The notes beneath the pieces are model-generated. The model was given only the letters and a program-made list of their open reading frames with translations, was not told the DNA's origin and did no database searches. The position numbers were made by a program, and so were the translations under genes. From BACL11 sp945865535 (lineage in GTDB: Bacteria > Bacteroidota > Bacteroidia > Flavobacteriales > BACL11), in contig CANNBA010000004.1 of NCBI GenBank assembly GCA_947502765.1, positions 1 to 64,000 of the forward strand: a stretch of 64,000 nt of DNA. Reading direction: 5' to 3'. Shown piece after piece: positions 53,432 through 63,558 of this stretch (the first letter of the stretch is position 1; each line of letters begins with the position of its first letter).

Positions 53432-54370
53432 ATGATATCAATAATAGTTTGCACATACAACAGGCAAAAATATATTGATAAGTGCCTAATGAGTATTGCG
53501 AATCAAACAGCAGATAAGGCTTCTTATGAATTGATAATTATCAATAACAACTCTAATGATCAAAGTCATGATATCATTAGTGATTTCATTTCAAAACAAC
53601 ACAAAGTAATCCAGTGCTCTTATTTTATTGAAGAAAATCAAGGTCTTTCATTTGCAAGGAATCGTGGAATTAAAGAGTCGATTGGGAATTTCTATGTATT
53701 TATTGATGATGATGCTTTCATTGAAGAAACTTACGTAACCAATCTACAAACTTATTTAAAACAATATGGGGTTGATTCAATAGGATTTGGAGGAAAAATA
53801 GTTCCTTTCCTTGAATCAGCTTTACCGAATTGGATGTCTTCTTTTCTAATGCCTCTGATGTCTGTAATTGATAAAGGAGAAATAGTGAGTGAATTTTCAT
53901 ACCAACATTATCCGATAGGTGCTAATATGGGTATGTCAAAAAGAGCAATTGATGAAATAGGTAACTTTAATGTTACATTAGGAAGGGTAGGAACAAACCT
54001 AATTGGCGGTGAAGAAAAGGATTTATTCATAAGAATGAAGCATGCGGGCTTTAGAATCTTATACTTTCCAAAAATAGTTGCTCATCATGTTGTACCAGAT
54101 AGTAGACTAACAATTGATTTTATTAAGCAGCAAGCAATAGGTATAGGAATTAGTGAAATAATTAGAGTAAATAAAGAAGCAGGATTTTCTCCATTAAAAC
54201 GCTGGTTACTAGAATTGTATAAGTGGATTGGATCTTTTGGATTATTTTTTATTTACCTGTTCAAAGGACAACTCTCAAAAGGAATAATGGTGATTAAGTT
54301 CAGATGGTGGGTTAGTATTGGGATGATAAGAAAAGCTACTCATCAACAAAGTGATGTATGCTCTTTTTAA
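53432..54370 (+). CDS. Glycosyltransferase family 2
   Basis: A 312-residue GT-A enzyme. It has VCTYNRQKYIDKCLMSI, the donor-binding NNNSNDQS, ENQGLSFARNRGI, and the metal site IDDDAFIEE (DxD-like). It probably transfers a sugar from a nucleotide sugar to a growing surface glycan; the substrate is unknown. A hydrophobic stretch near the end (WIGSFGLFFIYLF) may associate with the membrane. Last gene of the galE unit, convergent with a second glycan gene set. Confidence 0.9.
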   Translation: MISIIVCTYNRQKYIDKCLMSIANQTADKASYELIIINNNSNDQSHDIISDFISKQHKVIQCSYFIEENQGLSFARNRGIKESIGNFYVFIDDDAFIEETYVTNLQTYLKQYGVDSIGFGGKIVPFLESALPNWMSSFLMPLMSVIDKGEIVSEFSYQHYPIGANMGMSKRAIDEIGNFNVTLGRVGTNLIGGEEKDLFIRMKHAGFRILYFPKIVAHHVVPDSRLTIDFIKQQAIGIGISEIIRVNKEAGFSPLKRWLLELYKWIGSFGLFFIYLFKGQLSKGIMVIKFRWWVSIGMIRKATHQQSDVCSF

Positions 54371-54405
54371 TTTCCTAACCTAATATTAAAAAATGAGTAT
54401 CATTT

Positions 54406-55584
54406 CTATATTGGATACAAAAAATCTATAAGCCGTTTTGAAGAATTAGCATCTTGAAATGAGTTAAATTTATCAAGTACAAGATTATACTTTTTTATAT
54501 AATCAGGATTTATGCTCCATTTTTCATAACTTTTAATATAGTTAATCAAACTTTCTTCATCATCTGCAAAAGGGCCTTGAATTTCCTGCTTAAAATCATA
54601 ATACATCCCCCTGCATTTAGAAAGATAGTCTTGATAATCATAAGTATAAAAAATAACCGGTTTTTTTGTAGACATAAAATCAAAAAAAACACTGGAGTAA
54701 TCTGTAATTAATACATCTGTATGAATTAAGATCTCTTGTACATCAATATCTTTCTTAGATATATCTATGATATGGGTTAAATCGCTAGTAAGCTGCAAGT
54801 TTTTTTCCCATGGATGTTTCTTAATAATTAAACAACTATTCGTTTGTTTTAAATAGTGATCCAATTCATAAATCTTAGCACTGAATGGAGAAACAGTAAG
54901 TTTAGTATCTCTAAAAGTAGGTGCGTATAAAAAAATACGATCGTATTTATCCAGTTCAAAACTCTTTTTGAAATCTTCTGTTACAAGATCTTTATTAAAA
55001 AAAATATCATTTCTTGGATAACCCGTTTTTATAATATTACTATTCTCAAATGCACCTTTAAATATATCAGAAGCATAATCTGAAGGAGATAGAATATACT
55101 TATAGCGTTGTCTAGAAAAAAATTTAATTTTCTTAAGGAATCTGTTAAAAAATTTATTTTCATACAAATATTCTTTATTTTCTTTTAAAAAAATAGCTGC
55201 ATCCACGCCTACAAATTTTGTAGGAATGGCATGCCATGTTTGAATAAAATTAAACCAACCTGAAATTCTATGTGAGTAATATGTATCATAAGATGATTTC
55301 TCAATAAAATGATATTTTGCTCTAAGCAGCATAAAAAATCCACTAATAGAATATGGATTTATATAAGGAATTCTTTTCCGAATTAACTCACTTATTACAT
55401 CTTTTGATTTGGCAGACCAATAGCAAGAAAAATCTTTATTGTTTTTTAAATACAGCAAAAGATACTTAGGATTTCCTTGAAATACTTTAGCATCTCCTCC
55501 CCCCATAATCATTAAGTTCTTTTGTTTTGGAACAACAAAAGAGAAAAGGAATAGCAAAAAACCTAAAAAATTATCTCTTTTCAC
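54406..55584 (-). CDS. CDP-glycerol glycerophosphotransferase-like protein
   Basis: A 392-residue protein of the TagB/TagF group (Pfam glyphos_transf). It has TWHAIPTKFVGVDA, the SPSDYASDIF and GYPRNDIFF segments, LYAPTFRD, IIKKHPWE and LITDYSSVFFDFM. In Gram-positives such enzymes build teichoic-acid polyglycerol-phosphate. In Bacteroidota the acceptor is probably an LPS- or capsule-type glycan. It overlaps the methyltransferase gene by 14 bp and is last in its set. Confidence 0.85.
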   Translation of the reverse strand: MKRDNFLGFLLFLFSFVVPKQKNLMIMGGGDAKVFQGNPKYLLLYLKNNKDFSCYWSAKSKDVISELIRKRIPYINPYSISGFFMLLRAKYHFIEKSSYDTYYSHRISGWFNFIQTWHAIPTKFVGVDAAIFLKENKEYLYENKFFNRFLKKIKFFSRQRYKYILSPSDYASDIFKGAFENSNIIKTGYPRNDIFFNKDLVTEDFKKSFELDKYDRIFLYAPTFRDTKLTVSPFSAKIYELDHYLKQTNSCLIIKKHPWEKNLQLTSDLTHIIDISKKDIDVQEILIHTDVLITDYSSVFFDFMSTKKPVIFYTYDYQDYLSKCRGMYYDFKQEIQGPFADDEESLINYIKSYEKWSINPDYIKKYNLVLDKFNSFQDANSSKRLIDFLYPI

Positions 55585-56206
55585 AAATAACTCTTATTAC
55601 AACGGCTTTATCATCTTTATACCAAGAGTCAGTATAGTTTTCTGAGACATGAATCAGATTAAAATCTAAATCTTTTAATTCAGTTATCATGTCTTTAACT
55701 CTAAAGAATCTTCTATAATGAGTCGTAATAAAACCATCATCCTCAACAGGATCTCCTACACCATACAACGGATCATTTATAGTTCTAGCCTCAATAAAAA
55801 ATAACCCTTTTTCTTGGTTAAGGTTATTTGATACCCACTCAATTGTTCTTAGATAATCTTTTTTATCTATACTATGTAAAGTAAATCGTGAATAAATATA
55901 ATCTAGAGAACCAAATTCATTATTATTTAATCGTGTAAAATCTTTAATCAAAAATTGAATGTTGCTGTCTTCACTACTTTCTCTATCAATATCTATCACC
56001 TGATTTGACAAGTCAAGTGCAATCACATGAATACCATTCTTAGCAAAGAAGAAACTGTCTCTTCCATTTCCACATCCTAATTCTAATAACTTTTTATCTG
56101 AATCTAGATACTTAACTATCTCAAAAGCAAATGAACTTGGTTTTTTAATCAATTTTTTTTTAGAATAAAAAGTATTCCAATATTCATTATCTTTTTTTGA
56201 CATCAT
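55571..56206 (-). CDS. Class I SAM-dependent methyltransferase
   Basis: A 211-residue methyltransferase: LLELGCGNGRDSFFFAKNGIHVIALDLS is split into SAM motif I (LELGCGNGR) and the following acidic strand. Later come YIYSRFTLHSI, an LKDLDFNLIHVSENYTDSWY segment and a basic end. Its place among glycan genes suggests it modifies a sugar or a lipid-linked glycan. ATG 56203 is an alternative start. Substrate unknown. Confidence 0.85.
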   Translation of the reverse strand: MMSKKDNEYWNTFYSKKKLIKKPSSFAFEIVKYLDSDKKLLELGCGNGRDSFFFAKNGIHVIALDLSNQVIDIDRESSEDSNIQFLIKDFTRLNNNEFGSLDYIYSRFTLHSIDKKDYLRTIEWVSNNLNQEKGLFFIEARTINDPLYGVGDPVEDDGFITTHYRRFFRVKDMITELKDLDFNLIHVSENYTDSWYKDDKAVVIRVICEKR

Positions 56207-56235
56207 CTTCTGCTAATATTTTATTCCTTTAAACA

Positions 56236-57717
56236 TTAATTCTCATTTTTAAACAAAAATAGATTTATTCTCTTAATGCTTAACAAAAGTAAATTATTTA
56301 TATCCTCAGATAAATTTAAATAATATCCTAATGGAATAAAAATTAGAAGAACGGCTAATGATCTCCCAATAATATCAAGAAAAGTTTCACCCGAATTAGG
56401 TAAAAAATAAAGGAGGAAATATATCACAAAAAGCAATAAGACAGTATAAATAGTTTTTAAGCTAAAAGGGTGCATATTCATCTTTACTTTTATAATAATA
56501 AATCTAATACAATTAAATAGCAAAATTGAGATTGCTGTGGCCATTGCAGCTCCATTAATTCCATATTTTGGTATAAATAAGAAATTGGTTGCAATAGTTA
56601 CAAATACCAAAAATAAACTTGCAAATAAATCATATCGATAATACTTTGAGTTAATTATTATTTCCCCGTTTAAACCAGCAGACATATTAAATAATTGAGA
56701 CAAGCCTATATAGAAAACTACCCATTTTCCTGCTTGAAATTTTTCAGGGAGTAGTGAGAAAACTGCATCAATATTAAGCCAAATACATAAGAAAAATACG
56801 CCTCCAATTATTAACTGATTTATTGATGACTTTGAGTAAATAGTTTGAATTTCATCTAAATCATTTTTTTCCCAAGCTTTAGCTATAAGAGGAATAGATA
56901 TTGCGGCAATAGATTTTGCAGGGACCATTATTGCATTCCCAATAAAGAAAGCGATTGTATAAAATGCAACCTGTTCCAAATCAAGCATTGAGCCAATCAT
57001 CATAATATCAATACGTGTAACGATTATTATTGAAATACCCCCAACTAAGACATACAAACCATATCTAAGAATCTCTTTTAGCTGTAAATCTTTTAATGAA
57101 ATAGAAAAGGTCAATCTATTATTAAAAAACTGAATAAGTAATAAGATGGCAAATTTAAGGAAATAGCCAAACAAATAAATCTGCAAAAAAGTGGTAAAAT
57201 TAACATACCCAAACCAGTATAAGAGTAGAACAGAGATACTATAAAACTTCAAAAATACTTCATTTATAAAAACAGGAGTTGTAGCGCTTAAAAAGGAGCG
57301 AGAAATTGAAGTCAGTACTTCATAAAATCCTATGAAAAAGACTAATAAGATAATATAGAAAAAATTATCTTTGAGTAATTCACTTGCATTTAACAGTTCA
57401 AATAGCTGTTCTTTAAAAAGAAAATAAGAGAGCAGTGCAAATACAAAACCTAAAAGTGGGGTGATTAAACTTAAGAAATACAGCTGTCCCTTTTCTTTAA
57501 TGGCAGGGAAAAAACGAACAAAAGTATTAGGAATTCCTAAATTTGTAAGAGTAGAAATTAAAATTGCGTATGCAAGCAAAATTTGTATTAATCCAAAATG
57601 TTCCGGATTATCTTTAAAAACATTTGGGTAAATAATCACCGTATTAATAGCACCAATAACCATTCCAATATAAAAGCTAATGGAATTCTTTATACTTTGA
57701 TTTCTAATAATTCCCAT
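56236..57717 (-). CDS. Polysaccharide flippase-like membrane protein (Wzx/RfbX type)
   Basis: A 493-residue inner-membrane protein with about 12-14 hydrophobic helices, starting MGIIRNQSIKNSISFYIGMVIG. It has the layout of the MOP exporters that flip lipid-linked oligosaccharides. It shows repeated FYxIA and VGGISIIIVTRIDIMMIG motifs common in this group. It immediately follows the YfhO-like gene and precedes methyltransferase and glycerophosphate-transfer genes, consistent with surface glycan assembly. Confidence 0.88.
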   Translation of the reverse strand: MGIIRNQSIKNSISFYIGMVIGAINTVIIYPNVFKDNPEHFGLIQILLAYAILISTLTNLGIPNTFVRFFPAIKEKGQLYFLSLITPLLGFVFALLSYFLFKEQLFELLNASELLKDNFFYIILLVFFIGFYEVLTSISRSFLSATTPVFINEVFLKFYSISVLLLYWFGYVNFTTFLQIYLFGYFLKFAILLLIQFFNNRLTFSISLKDLQLKEILRYGLYVLVGGISIIIVTRIDIMMIGSMLDLEQVAFYTIAFFIGNAIMVPAKSIAAISIPLIAKAWEKNDLDEIQTIYSKSSINQLIIGGVFFLCIWLNIDAVFSLLPEKFQAGKWVVFYIGLSQLFNMSAGLNGEIIINSKYYRYDLFASLFLVFVTIATNFLFIPKYGINGAAMATAISILLFNCIRFIIIKVKMNMHPFSLKTIYTVLLLFVIYFLLYFLPNSGETFLDIIGRSLAVLLIFIPLGYYLNLSEDINNLLLLSIKRINLFLFKNEN

Positions 57718-60096
57718 TTACATTTTTCTTAGTTCCTTGAAAGAAACAAAAGCTAAAAGTAACAATAGGGTGACTGAAGAGGCAAGTGCTACGGTTTCTC
57801 CAGTTTTATAAGTTGATGGTTCGAACTTAAATTCTACTAAATGATTTCCTTCAGGAATCTGCATTCCTCTAAGCACATAATCAGCTCTAAAATGAGGTTT
57901 TAATTCTCCATCAATATAGGCATTCCATCCTTTATCATAATAGATTTCAGAGAAAATAGCTATCCCATCTTTTGTTGAAGAAGAAGTGTATTTTAAGTAA
58001 TTAGGTTTGTATTCTTCTAAGGTAATAGTAGCATTTGAATTATCTAGATTCTCAATAATTTGGTCAGAAAATCTTATATCGACTATTGCAGTAGAATCAG
58101 GATTAAATCCATTTAATGCAGCAATTTCGGCATCAGCATTCGCCACTATATTTACATTATTTACAAACCAAGCATTTCCCATTGCACCAGGATTTTGCTG
58201 TACTTGGCCTTGTTGCGAAATAAAATACTTGGTATTAAGCATATTAAGAACCGCCATATTGCCTTTTGCAATATGATTCTCAATAAGCTCTTGATAGCGT
58301 TTTAATTTTGCCCCATGATAGCCTCCTATTGACTTGTGAAAATAAGAAGTGCTAGCATCATTAAAAGTGCTCACAGTCTGATTAAATACTCTAAAATTTG
58401 GATCCTTATCGTTTAATATCTGCTGATCTGCTTGAGATGCTTGATAAGGCTTTTCTACCTTTCTCTTACTTGCAAAATTATCATTATTCAAATATCTTTT
58501 ATTTACGGTCCACATGTCTGCTAAAACTAAAACTCCTACAATAAAAATAACATATTTTGATTGTAGTTGATTTTTTAGAAATAACCAAAGAGTTCCAAAG
58601 GTGAGTGCTATAAAAATAAAGGAGCGCCAAGCATCAGCACTTAAAAGTCCTGCTCTATCAGATTGTAAAGCATCAATAGGCCAACCATTTTTTTCTAAAC
58701 TTGCATCTTGTCCTCCAACAAAATCAAAAAATAGTGATGGTATTAAAGCGAAAAGTAAAGTAATACCTCCCACAAAATAAAAAGCTAATTTTAGTGATTT
58801 CTCCTTTTCATTTTCTAATTTATCAGAACTTAAAAATTTATTTAATGCAACAAAACCTAAAAGAGGTACGGTAAATTCTGCAATTACCAAAATCATAGAT
58901 ACAGCTCTAAATTTATTATAGCCAGGAAAATAGTCTAAAAACAGTTCAGTTAATCCCATAAAATTCTTTCCCCAAGCGAGCATTATAGACATAATTGTCG
59001 CCATAACTAACCAAATTCTCATCTCAGATTTAACAAAGAATAATCCTAACACAAATAAAAAGATAACAATGGCGCCGGCATAAGTTGGTCCTGAAACACC
59101 TGGCTGATCTCCCCAATAAAGAGGCAATTGTTTTATGAGTTGCTTAGCATTTGGAGTACTTTTAATAGCTTGATATGTTTCTGACTCAGTAGTTAGCTCT
59201 CCTTGTGAAGCACCTCCATGAAAATTAGGAATTAACAAAGTAAAGGTTTCTGCAATTCCATAACTCCATTGTGTTGCATAATCTTTATCTAATCCTGTTG
59301 TTTTATTATCTAGATTTGTAGTTAATTCTGATTTACCTCTGGTACTATCTTTACCATACTCCATGGTTGCTGCTAAGTTAGTAAAGGCCGTACCTGAAGC
59401 TAATAAGGCTGCAACAAGCAAGACTCCTGTTCGCTTTGCAAAATCAACAAGATTTTTGGCTTTCAAATCTTTAACAAACTGAACTAAACCAATAATTAAA
59501 AGCATTAATGCCAAATAATAAGTAATTTGTAGATGATTCGCATAAATTTCTAATGCAACCGTAAGAGCAGTTAAAACTCCTCCTAATAACATCTTTCCTC
59601 TATAGGTATAAAGCACTGCAGCAACTACCATGGGAACATATGCAATTGCATGAGCTTTTGTCATATGGCCTGCTTGAATAATAATAAAGAAATAAGAAGA
59701 AAATGCAAAAGCTATTGCACCTACAGCAGCTAATCGATAATCTACTTTTAATGATAAAAGTAAGATGTAAAATCCTAATAAATACAAAAACAATAAACTA
59801 GCTGGCCTTGGCATACCTAAAGTAATGACTTTAACTACATATTGAATTAAATTAGCATCCGACCATGTAGCAATTTGATAAGCTGGCATTCCAGAAAACA
59901 TGGAGTTTGTCCAAAGAGCATTCTCACCAGTTTTTTCATGAAAGTCAACAACTTCTTTACTCATTCCTTGCCATTGCTTTATATCGTGCATGTCCAACAT
60001 CTTACCTTCAAGTAGTGGAGAAAAATAGACAAATGAGATACTCATAAATAATAGCAATACTATTAAATGAGGTCTTAGTTTTTTAAGTTTTTCCAT
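57718..60096 (-). CDS. YfhO-like polytopic membrane protein
   Basis: A 792-residue protein with about 12 membrane helices in the first two thirds (starting LIVLLLFMSISFVYFSPLLEGKMLDMHDI) and an extracytoplasmic C-terminal domain. It carries the YfhO/GT-C-like segments QWQGMSKEVVDFHEKTGE and FVGGQDAS, and ends near a final membrane helix (ASSVTLLLLLAFVSFKEL). YfhO-family proteins are linked to glycosylation of surface polymers. ATG 60096 is preferred over one 36 bp upstream that overlaps the DUF4834 gene. Confidence 0.85.
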   Translation of the reverse strand: MEKLKKLRPHLIVLLLFMSISFVYFSPLLEGKMLDMHDIKQWQGMSKEVVDFHEKTGENALWTNSMFSGMPAYQIATWSDANLIQYVVKVITLGMPRPASLLFLYLLGFYILLLSLKVDYRLAAVGAIAFAFSSYFFIIIQAGHMTKAHAIAYVPMVVAAVLYTYRGKMLLGGVLTALTVALEIYANHLQITYYLALMLLIIGLVQFVKDLKAKNLVDFAKRTGVLLVAALLASGTAFTNLAATMEYGKDSTRGKSELTTNLDNKTTGLDKDYATQWSYGIAETFTLLIPNFHGGASQGELTTESETYQAIKSTPNAKQLIKQLPLYWGDQPGVSGPTYAGAIVIFLFVLGLFFVKSEMRIWLVMATIMSIMLAWGKNFMGLTELFLDYFPGYNKFRAVSMILVIAEFTVPLLGFVALNKFLSSDKLENEKEKSLKLAFYFVGGITLLFALIPSLFFDFVGGQDASLEKNGWPIDALQSDRAGLLSADAWRSFIFIALTFGTLWLFLKNQLQSKYVIFIVGVLVLADMWTVNKRYLNNDNFASKRKVEKPYQASQADQQILNDKDPNFRVFNQTVSTFNDASTSYFHKSIGGYHGAKLKRYQELIENHIAKGNMAVLNMLNTKYFISQQGQVQQNPGAMGNAWFVNNVNIVANADAEIAALNGFNPDSTAIVDIRFSDQIIENLDNSNATITLEEYKPNYLKYTSSSTKDGIAIFSEIYYDKGWNAYIDGELKPHFRADYVLRGMQIPEGNHLVEFKFEPSTYKTGETVALASSVTLLLLLAFVSFKELRKM

Positions 60097-60103
60097 AATT
60101 TTA

Positions 60104-60370
60104 TTATTGATCAACTTCTTCAAAATCAACATATTCTCCTATATTATCTGATTTTGATTTGGTTGTATTATTTGTTTTTTCAAGAGTAACTTTACCCTCC
60201 TCTTGAGGTGGTTTTTGTTGCCTCTGGTACTGTTGACTAAATTGCTGATTAACTCTTTCTTGCATTTTATTTACAAAACGTTTTATTAAAAAAGGAGCTA
60301 CTAATCTAGCAACTATCTTTATTAAATAATAGATAAAGAAAAACCATAATAGAAATCTAAGCAATCCCAT
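60104..60370 (-). CDS. DUF4834 family protein
   Basis: An 88-residue protein: an N-terminal hydrophobic helix (MGLLRFLLWFFFIYYLIKIV), an amphipathic/basic stretch with FLIKRFVNKMQERVNQQF, and an acidic tail ending VDFEEVDQ. It matches the small DUF4834 proteins commonly encoded just before a YfhO-like gene in Bacteroidota. It lies 1 nt after carB, probably in one transcript. Function unknown. Confidence 0.82.
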   Translation of the reverse strand: MGLLRFLLWFFFIYYLIKIVARLVAPFLIKRFVNKMQERVNQQFSQQYQRQQKPPQEEGKVTLEKTNNTTKSKSDNIGEYVDFEEVDQ

Positions 60371-60371
60371 A

Positions 60372-63218
60372 TTATCTACTTAAATACAAGTTTCTTTCAG
60401 AATACACTTTTGTAAAATAATCATCCTGCAAATCATCAATAAAATAAATAGCTTCTCCTGTTGATTTCATTTCGGGTCCTAATTCCTTATTTACATTAGG
60501 AAATTTATCAAACGAGAAGACTGGAACCTTTATTGCATAGCCTTTCTTAGTTGGATTAAAATCAAAATCTTTGAGTTTCTTCTCTCCAAGCATAACTTTA
60601 GCAGCATAATTTACATAAGGCTCATCATAGGCTTTTGCAATGAATGGAACAGTTCTTGATGCCCTTGGATTAGCTTCAATGACATAAACTACTTCATTTT
60701 TAATAGCAAACTGAATATTTATTAATCCTACGGTTTCTAAAGCAATGGCAATTTTATTGGTAATATCAATCATTTGTTGACGCACATTGTCGCTTAAATC
60801 AAAAGTGGGCAATACAGCATAAGAATCTCCTGAGTGAATTCCACATGGTTCAATATGTTCCATCATTCCAATAATATAAACATTTTCTCCATCACAAATG
60901 GCATCAGCCTCTGCCTCAATTGCTTTGTCCAAATAATGATCTAAAAGCACTTTATTACCTGGCATATCCTTAAGTAAATTGACAATATGATGTTCTAATT
61001 CCTCTTCATTAATTACAATTTTCATCCCTTGACCTCCTAAAACATAGGATGGCCTAACCAGTATTGGAAAATTCAAAGTTTTAGAAATTTCAATAGCATC
61101 TTCTGCTGTTTCGGCTACTGCAAATTCTGGATATGGAATATTATGCTGCTTAAGTAACTCTGAGAATCTTCCTCTATCTTCAGCAATATCTAAAGCCTGA
61201 TATGAAGTTCCCATAATTTTAATCCCATAACGATCTAATTTCTCAGCTAATTTAAGTGCTGTTTGCCCTCCTAACTGCACAATAACGCCTTCAGGTTTCT
61301 CATGGCGAATAACGTCATATATATATTCCCAGAAAACAGGTTCAAAATAGAGCTTGTCGGCTGTATCAAAATCAGTAGAAACAGTTTCAGGATTACAGTT
61401 TATCATAATAGTTTCATAACCACATTCTTTAGCTGCTAATACCCCATGCACACATGAATAATCAAACTCGATTCCTTGACCTATTCTATTAGGACCAGAT
61501 CCTAATACAATTATCTTTTTCCTAGGCGTAACCTCACTCTCATTTTCAGCAAATTCAACACCATTCTCTTCTTTTGGTAGTTCAAAAGTTGAGTAATAGT
61601 AAGGCGTCTGAGCTTTAAACTCAGCGGCACAAGTATCAACTAATTTATAGACCCTTTTAATATTCTGCTCATTTCTTTTATTATAAACTGCACTCTCCAA
61701 ACATTTAACTAAATATGCAATTTGTCTATCGGCATAGCCCTTCATTTTTGCCTCTAAAAGCAAATCCTTTGGAATAGTTTCAATAGTATATTTCTCCATC
61801 TCTTTCTCTAAAACTACCAATTCTTCAATCTGATGCAAAAACCAGTAATCAATTCTAGTAATTTCATGAATTTTTTTAGTAGGAATACCAATTCTAATGG
61901 CATCATACACCCTGAAAATTCTATCTCCACTTGCATGCTTTAGCTCGTATAAAATCTTATCCTGATCCGTTTTCCCTTTGCCATCTGCACCCAAACCATT
62001 ACGCCCAATTTCTAAAGATTGACAGGCTTTTTGCAGGGCTTCTTGGAAAGATCTTCCAATACTCATTACCTCACCCACTGATTTCATTTGCAAACCCAAT
62101 TCATTATTAGAACCTTTAAATTTATCAAAATTCCATCTAGGAATCTTTACAACAACATAATCCAAAGTTGGCTCAAAGCAAGCGGAAGTAGTTTTGGTAA
62201 TTTGATTGTATAATTCATCCAAAGTATAACCTATTGCTAACTTACTAGCAATCTTTGCAATAGGATAACCAGTTGCTTTGGAAGCCAATGCTGATGAGCG
62301 CGATACTCTAGGGTTAATTTCAATAGCAATAATATCCTCCGACTTATCCGGATTTACAGCAAATTGCACATTACAACCTCCTGCGAAATCTCCTATAGAA
62401 CGCATCATCTTAATTGCCATATTACGCATTTTCTGATAAGTTACATCAGAAAGCGTCATAGCAGGAGCTATAGTAATAGAATCGCCAGTATGAATTCCCA
62501 TAGGATCCAAGTTTTCAATGTTACAAATGATGATTACATTATCATTAGCATCACGCAAAAGCTCTAATTCATACTCTTTCCAACCCAATACTGCTTTATC
62601 TATTAGCACCTCATGAATGGGTGAAGCATGCAATCCTTTGGAGAGTAAATCTTCAAACTGTTCTTTAGTATGAACAAATGCAGCTCCTGTACCTCCTAGA
62701 GTAAATGAAGGTCGAATTACTAATGGAAATCCTAGTTCTTGAGCCACTCCTTTTCCTTCTAAGAATGAAGTGGCAATACGAGCTGGAGCAACTGGAATAT
62801 CTATTTTTTCCATTAATTTACGAAACTGCTCTCTATCTTCAGTAATATGGATAGCAGCAATATCAACTCCAATAATAGCAACGCCATACTTTTTCCAAAT
62901 TCCTTTTTCATCAACTTCAATACAAAGATTTAATGCAGTCTGCCCTCCCATTGTTGGTAATACAGCATCAATATTTCTTTCTTCTAATATCGCAACAATT
63001 GAGGCAACAGTAAGAGGTTTTAAGTAAATATGATCCGCAACCACTTTATCGGTCATAATAGTTGCAGGGTTAGAATTAATTAAAGACACCTCAATTCCTT
63101 CCTCACGCAATGATCGTGCCGCTTGCGAACCCGAGTAATCAAACTCACAAGCTTGCCCAATCACAATTGGTCCGCTTCCTATAATTAATACTGATTTTAA
63201 TAACTTATTCTTTGGCAT
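60372..63218 (-). CDS. carB: Carbamoyl-phosphate synthase large subunit
   Basis: Makes carbamoyl phosphate for arginine and pyrimidine synthesis. The 948-residue protein has two ATP-grasp halves: SVLIIGSGPIVIGQACEFDYSGSQA at the start and the matching IIVLGSGPNRIGQGIEFDYS about halfway. It also has the biotin-carboxylase-like VIRPSFTLGGTGAAF and LVRPSYVLGGQGM loops. It ends soon after GPEMKSTGE, so the C-terminal MGS-like allosteric domain (about 130 residues in E. coli) is absent. Shortened CarB is common in Flavobacteriia. carA is not in the window. Confidence 0.96.
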   Translation of the reverse strand: MPKNKLLKSVLIIGSGPIVIGQACEFDYSGSQAARSLREEGIEVSLINSNPATIMTDKVVADHIYLKPLTVASIVAILEERNIDAVLPTMGGQTALNLCIEVDEKGIWKKYGVAIIGVDIAAIHITEDREQFRKLMEKIDIPVAPARIATSFLEGKGVAQELGFPLVIRPSFTLGGTGAAFVHTKEQFEDLLSKGLHASPIHEVLIDKAVLGWKEYELELLRDANDNVIIICNIENLDPMGIHTGDSITIAPAMTLSDVTYQKMRNMAIKMMRSIGDFAGGCNVQFAVNPDKSEDIIAIEINPRVSRSSALASKATGYPIAKIASKLAIGYTLDELYNQITKTTSACFEPTLDYVVVKIPRWNFDKFKGSNNELGLQMKSVGEVMSIGRSFQEALQKACQSLEIGRNGLGADGKGKTDQDKILYELKHASGDRIFRVYDAIRIGIPTKKIHEITRIDYWFLHQIEELVVLEKEMEKYTIETIPKDLLLEAKMKGYADRQIAYLVKCLESAVYNKRNEQNIKRVYKLVDTCAAEFKAQTPYYYSTFELPKEENGVEFAENESEVTPRKKIIVLGSGPNRIGQGIEFDYSCVHGVLAAKECGYETIMINCNPETVSTDFDTADKLYFEPVFWEYIYDVIRHEKPEGVIVQLGGQTALKLAEKLDRYGIKIMGTSYQALDIAEDRGRFSELLKQHNIPYPEFAVAETAEDAIEISKTLNFPILVRPSYVLGGQGMKIVINEEELEHHIVNLLKDMPGNKVLLDHYLDKAIEAEADAICDGENVYIIGMMEHIEPCGIHSGDSYAVLPTFDLSDNVRQQMIDITNKIAIALETVGLINIQFAIKNEVVYVIEANPRASRTVPFIAKAYDEPYVNYAAKVMLGEKKLKDFDFNPTKKGYAIKVPVFSFDKFPNVNKELGPEMKSTGEAIYFIDDLQDDYFTKVYSERNLYLSR

Positions 63219-63324
63219 TTTCTTTTTTATATGTGTGCGAATTTACAAATTTTTAGTTTTTCTTTTTATCTAGAAGTAGGAATATATATTAACAATATTT
63301 ACTTTTAAAAAAAATTAAAAAAAA

Positions 63325-63346
63325 AGGTGTTGCAAAAGCAACACCT
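63325..63346 (-). terminator. rpmH terminator
   Basis: A perfect 9-bp stem AGGTGTTGC/GCAACACCT with an AAAA loop; on the minus strand it is followed by a long T-run. It lies about 25 bp past the rpmH stop. Confidence 0.9.
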
Positions 63347-63370
63347 CTTATTTATTCTAAAAATCATTTT

Positions 63371-63529
63371 TTATTTATGACCCATTTCGTCAGAAACCGT
63401 CAAACGGACTCTTCCTTTAGCTCTTCTTCTAGCTAATACTTTTTGTCCATCTGCAGTTGACATACGATCCATAAAACCGTGTTTGTTTTTTCTTTTTCTG
63501 TTAGATGGTTGAAATGTTCTTTTTGGCAT
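63371..63529 (-). CDS. rpmH: 50S ribosomal protein L34
   Basis: A 52-residue basic ribosomal protein. The sequence reads MPKRTFQPSNRKRKNKHGFM then DRMSTADGQKVLARRRAKGR and ends SDEMGHK, with the invariant KRTFQPSNRKR start and HGF motif. It has its own promoter and terminator, so it appears monocistronic; no dnaA or rnpA is adjacent. Confidence 0.97.
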   Translation of the reverse strand: MPKRTFQPSNRKRKNKHGFMDRMSTADGQKVLARRRAKGRVRLTVSDEMGHK

Positions 63530-63558
63530 GATTTTATTTCTTTATTATTTCTGGGCTG

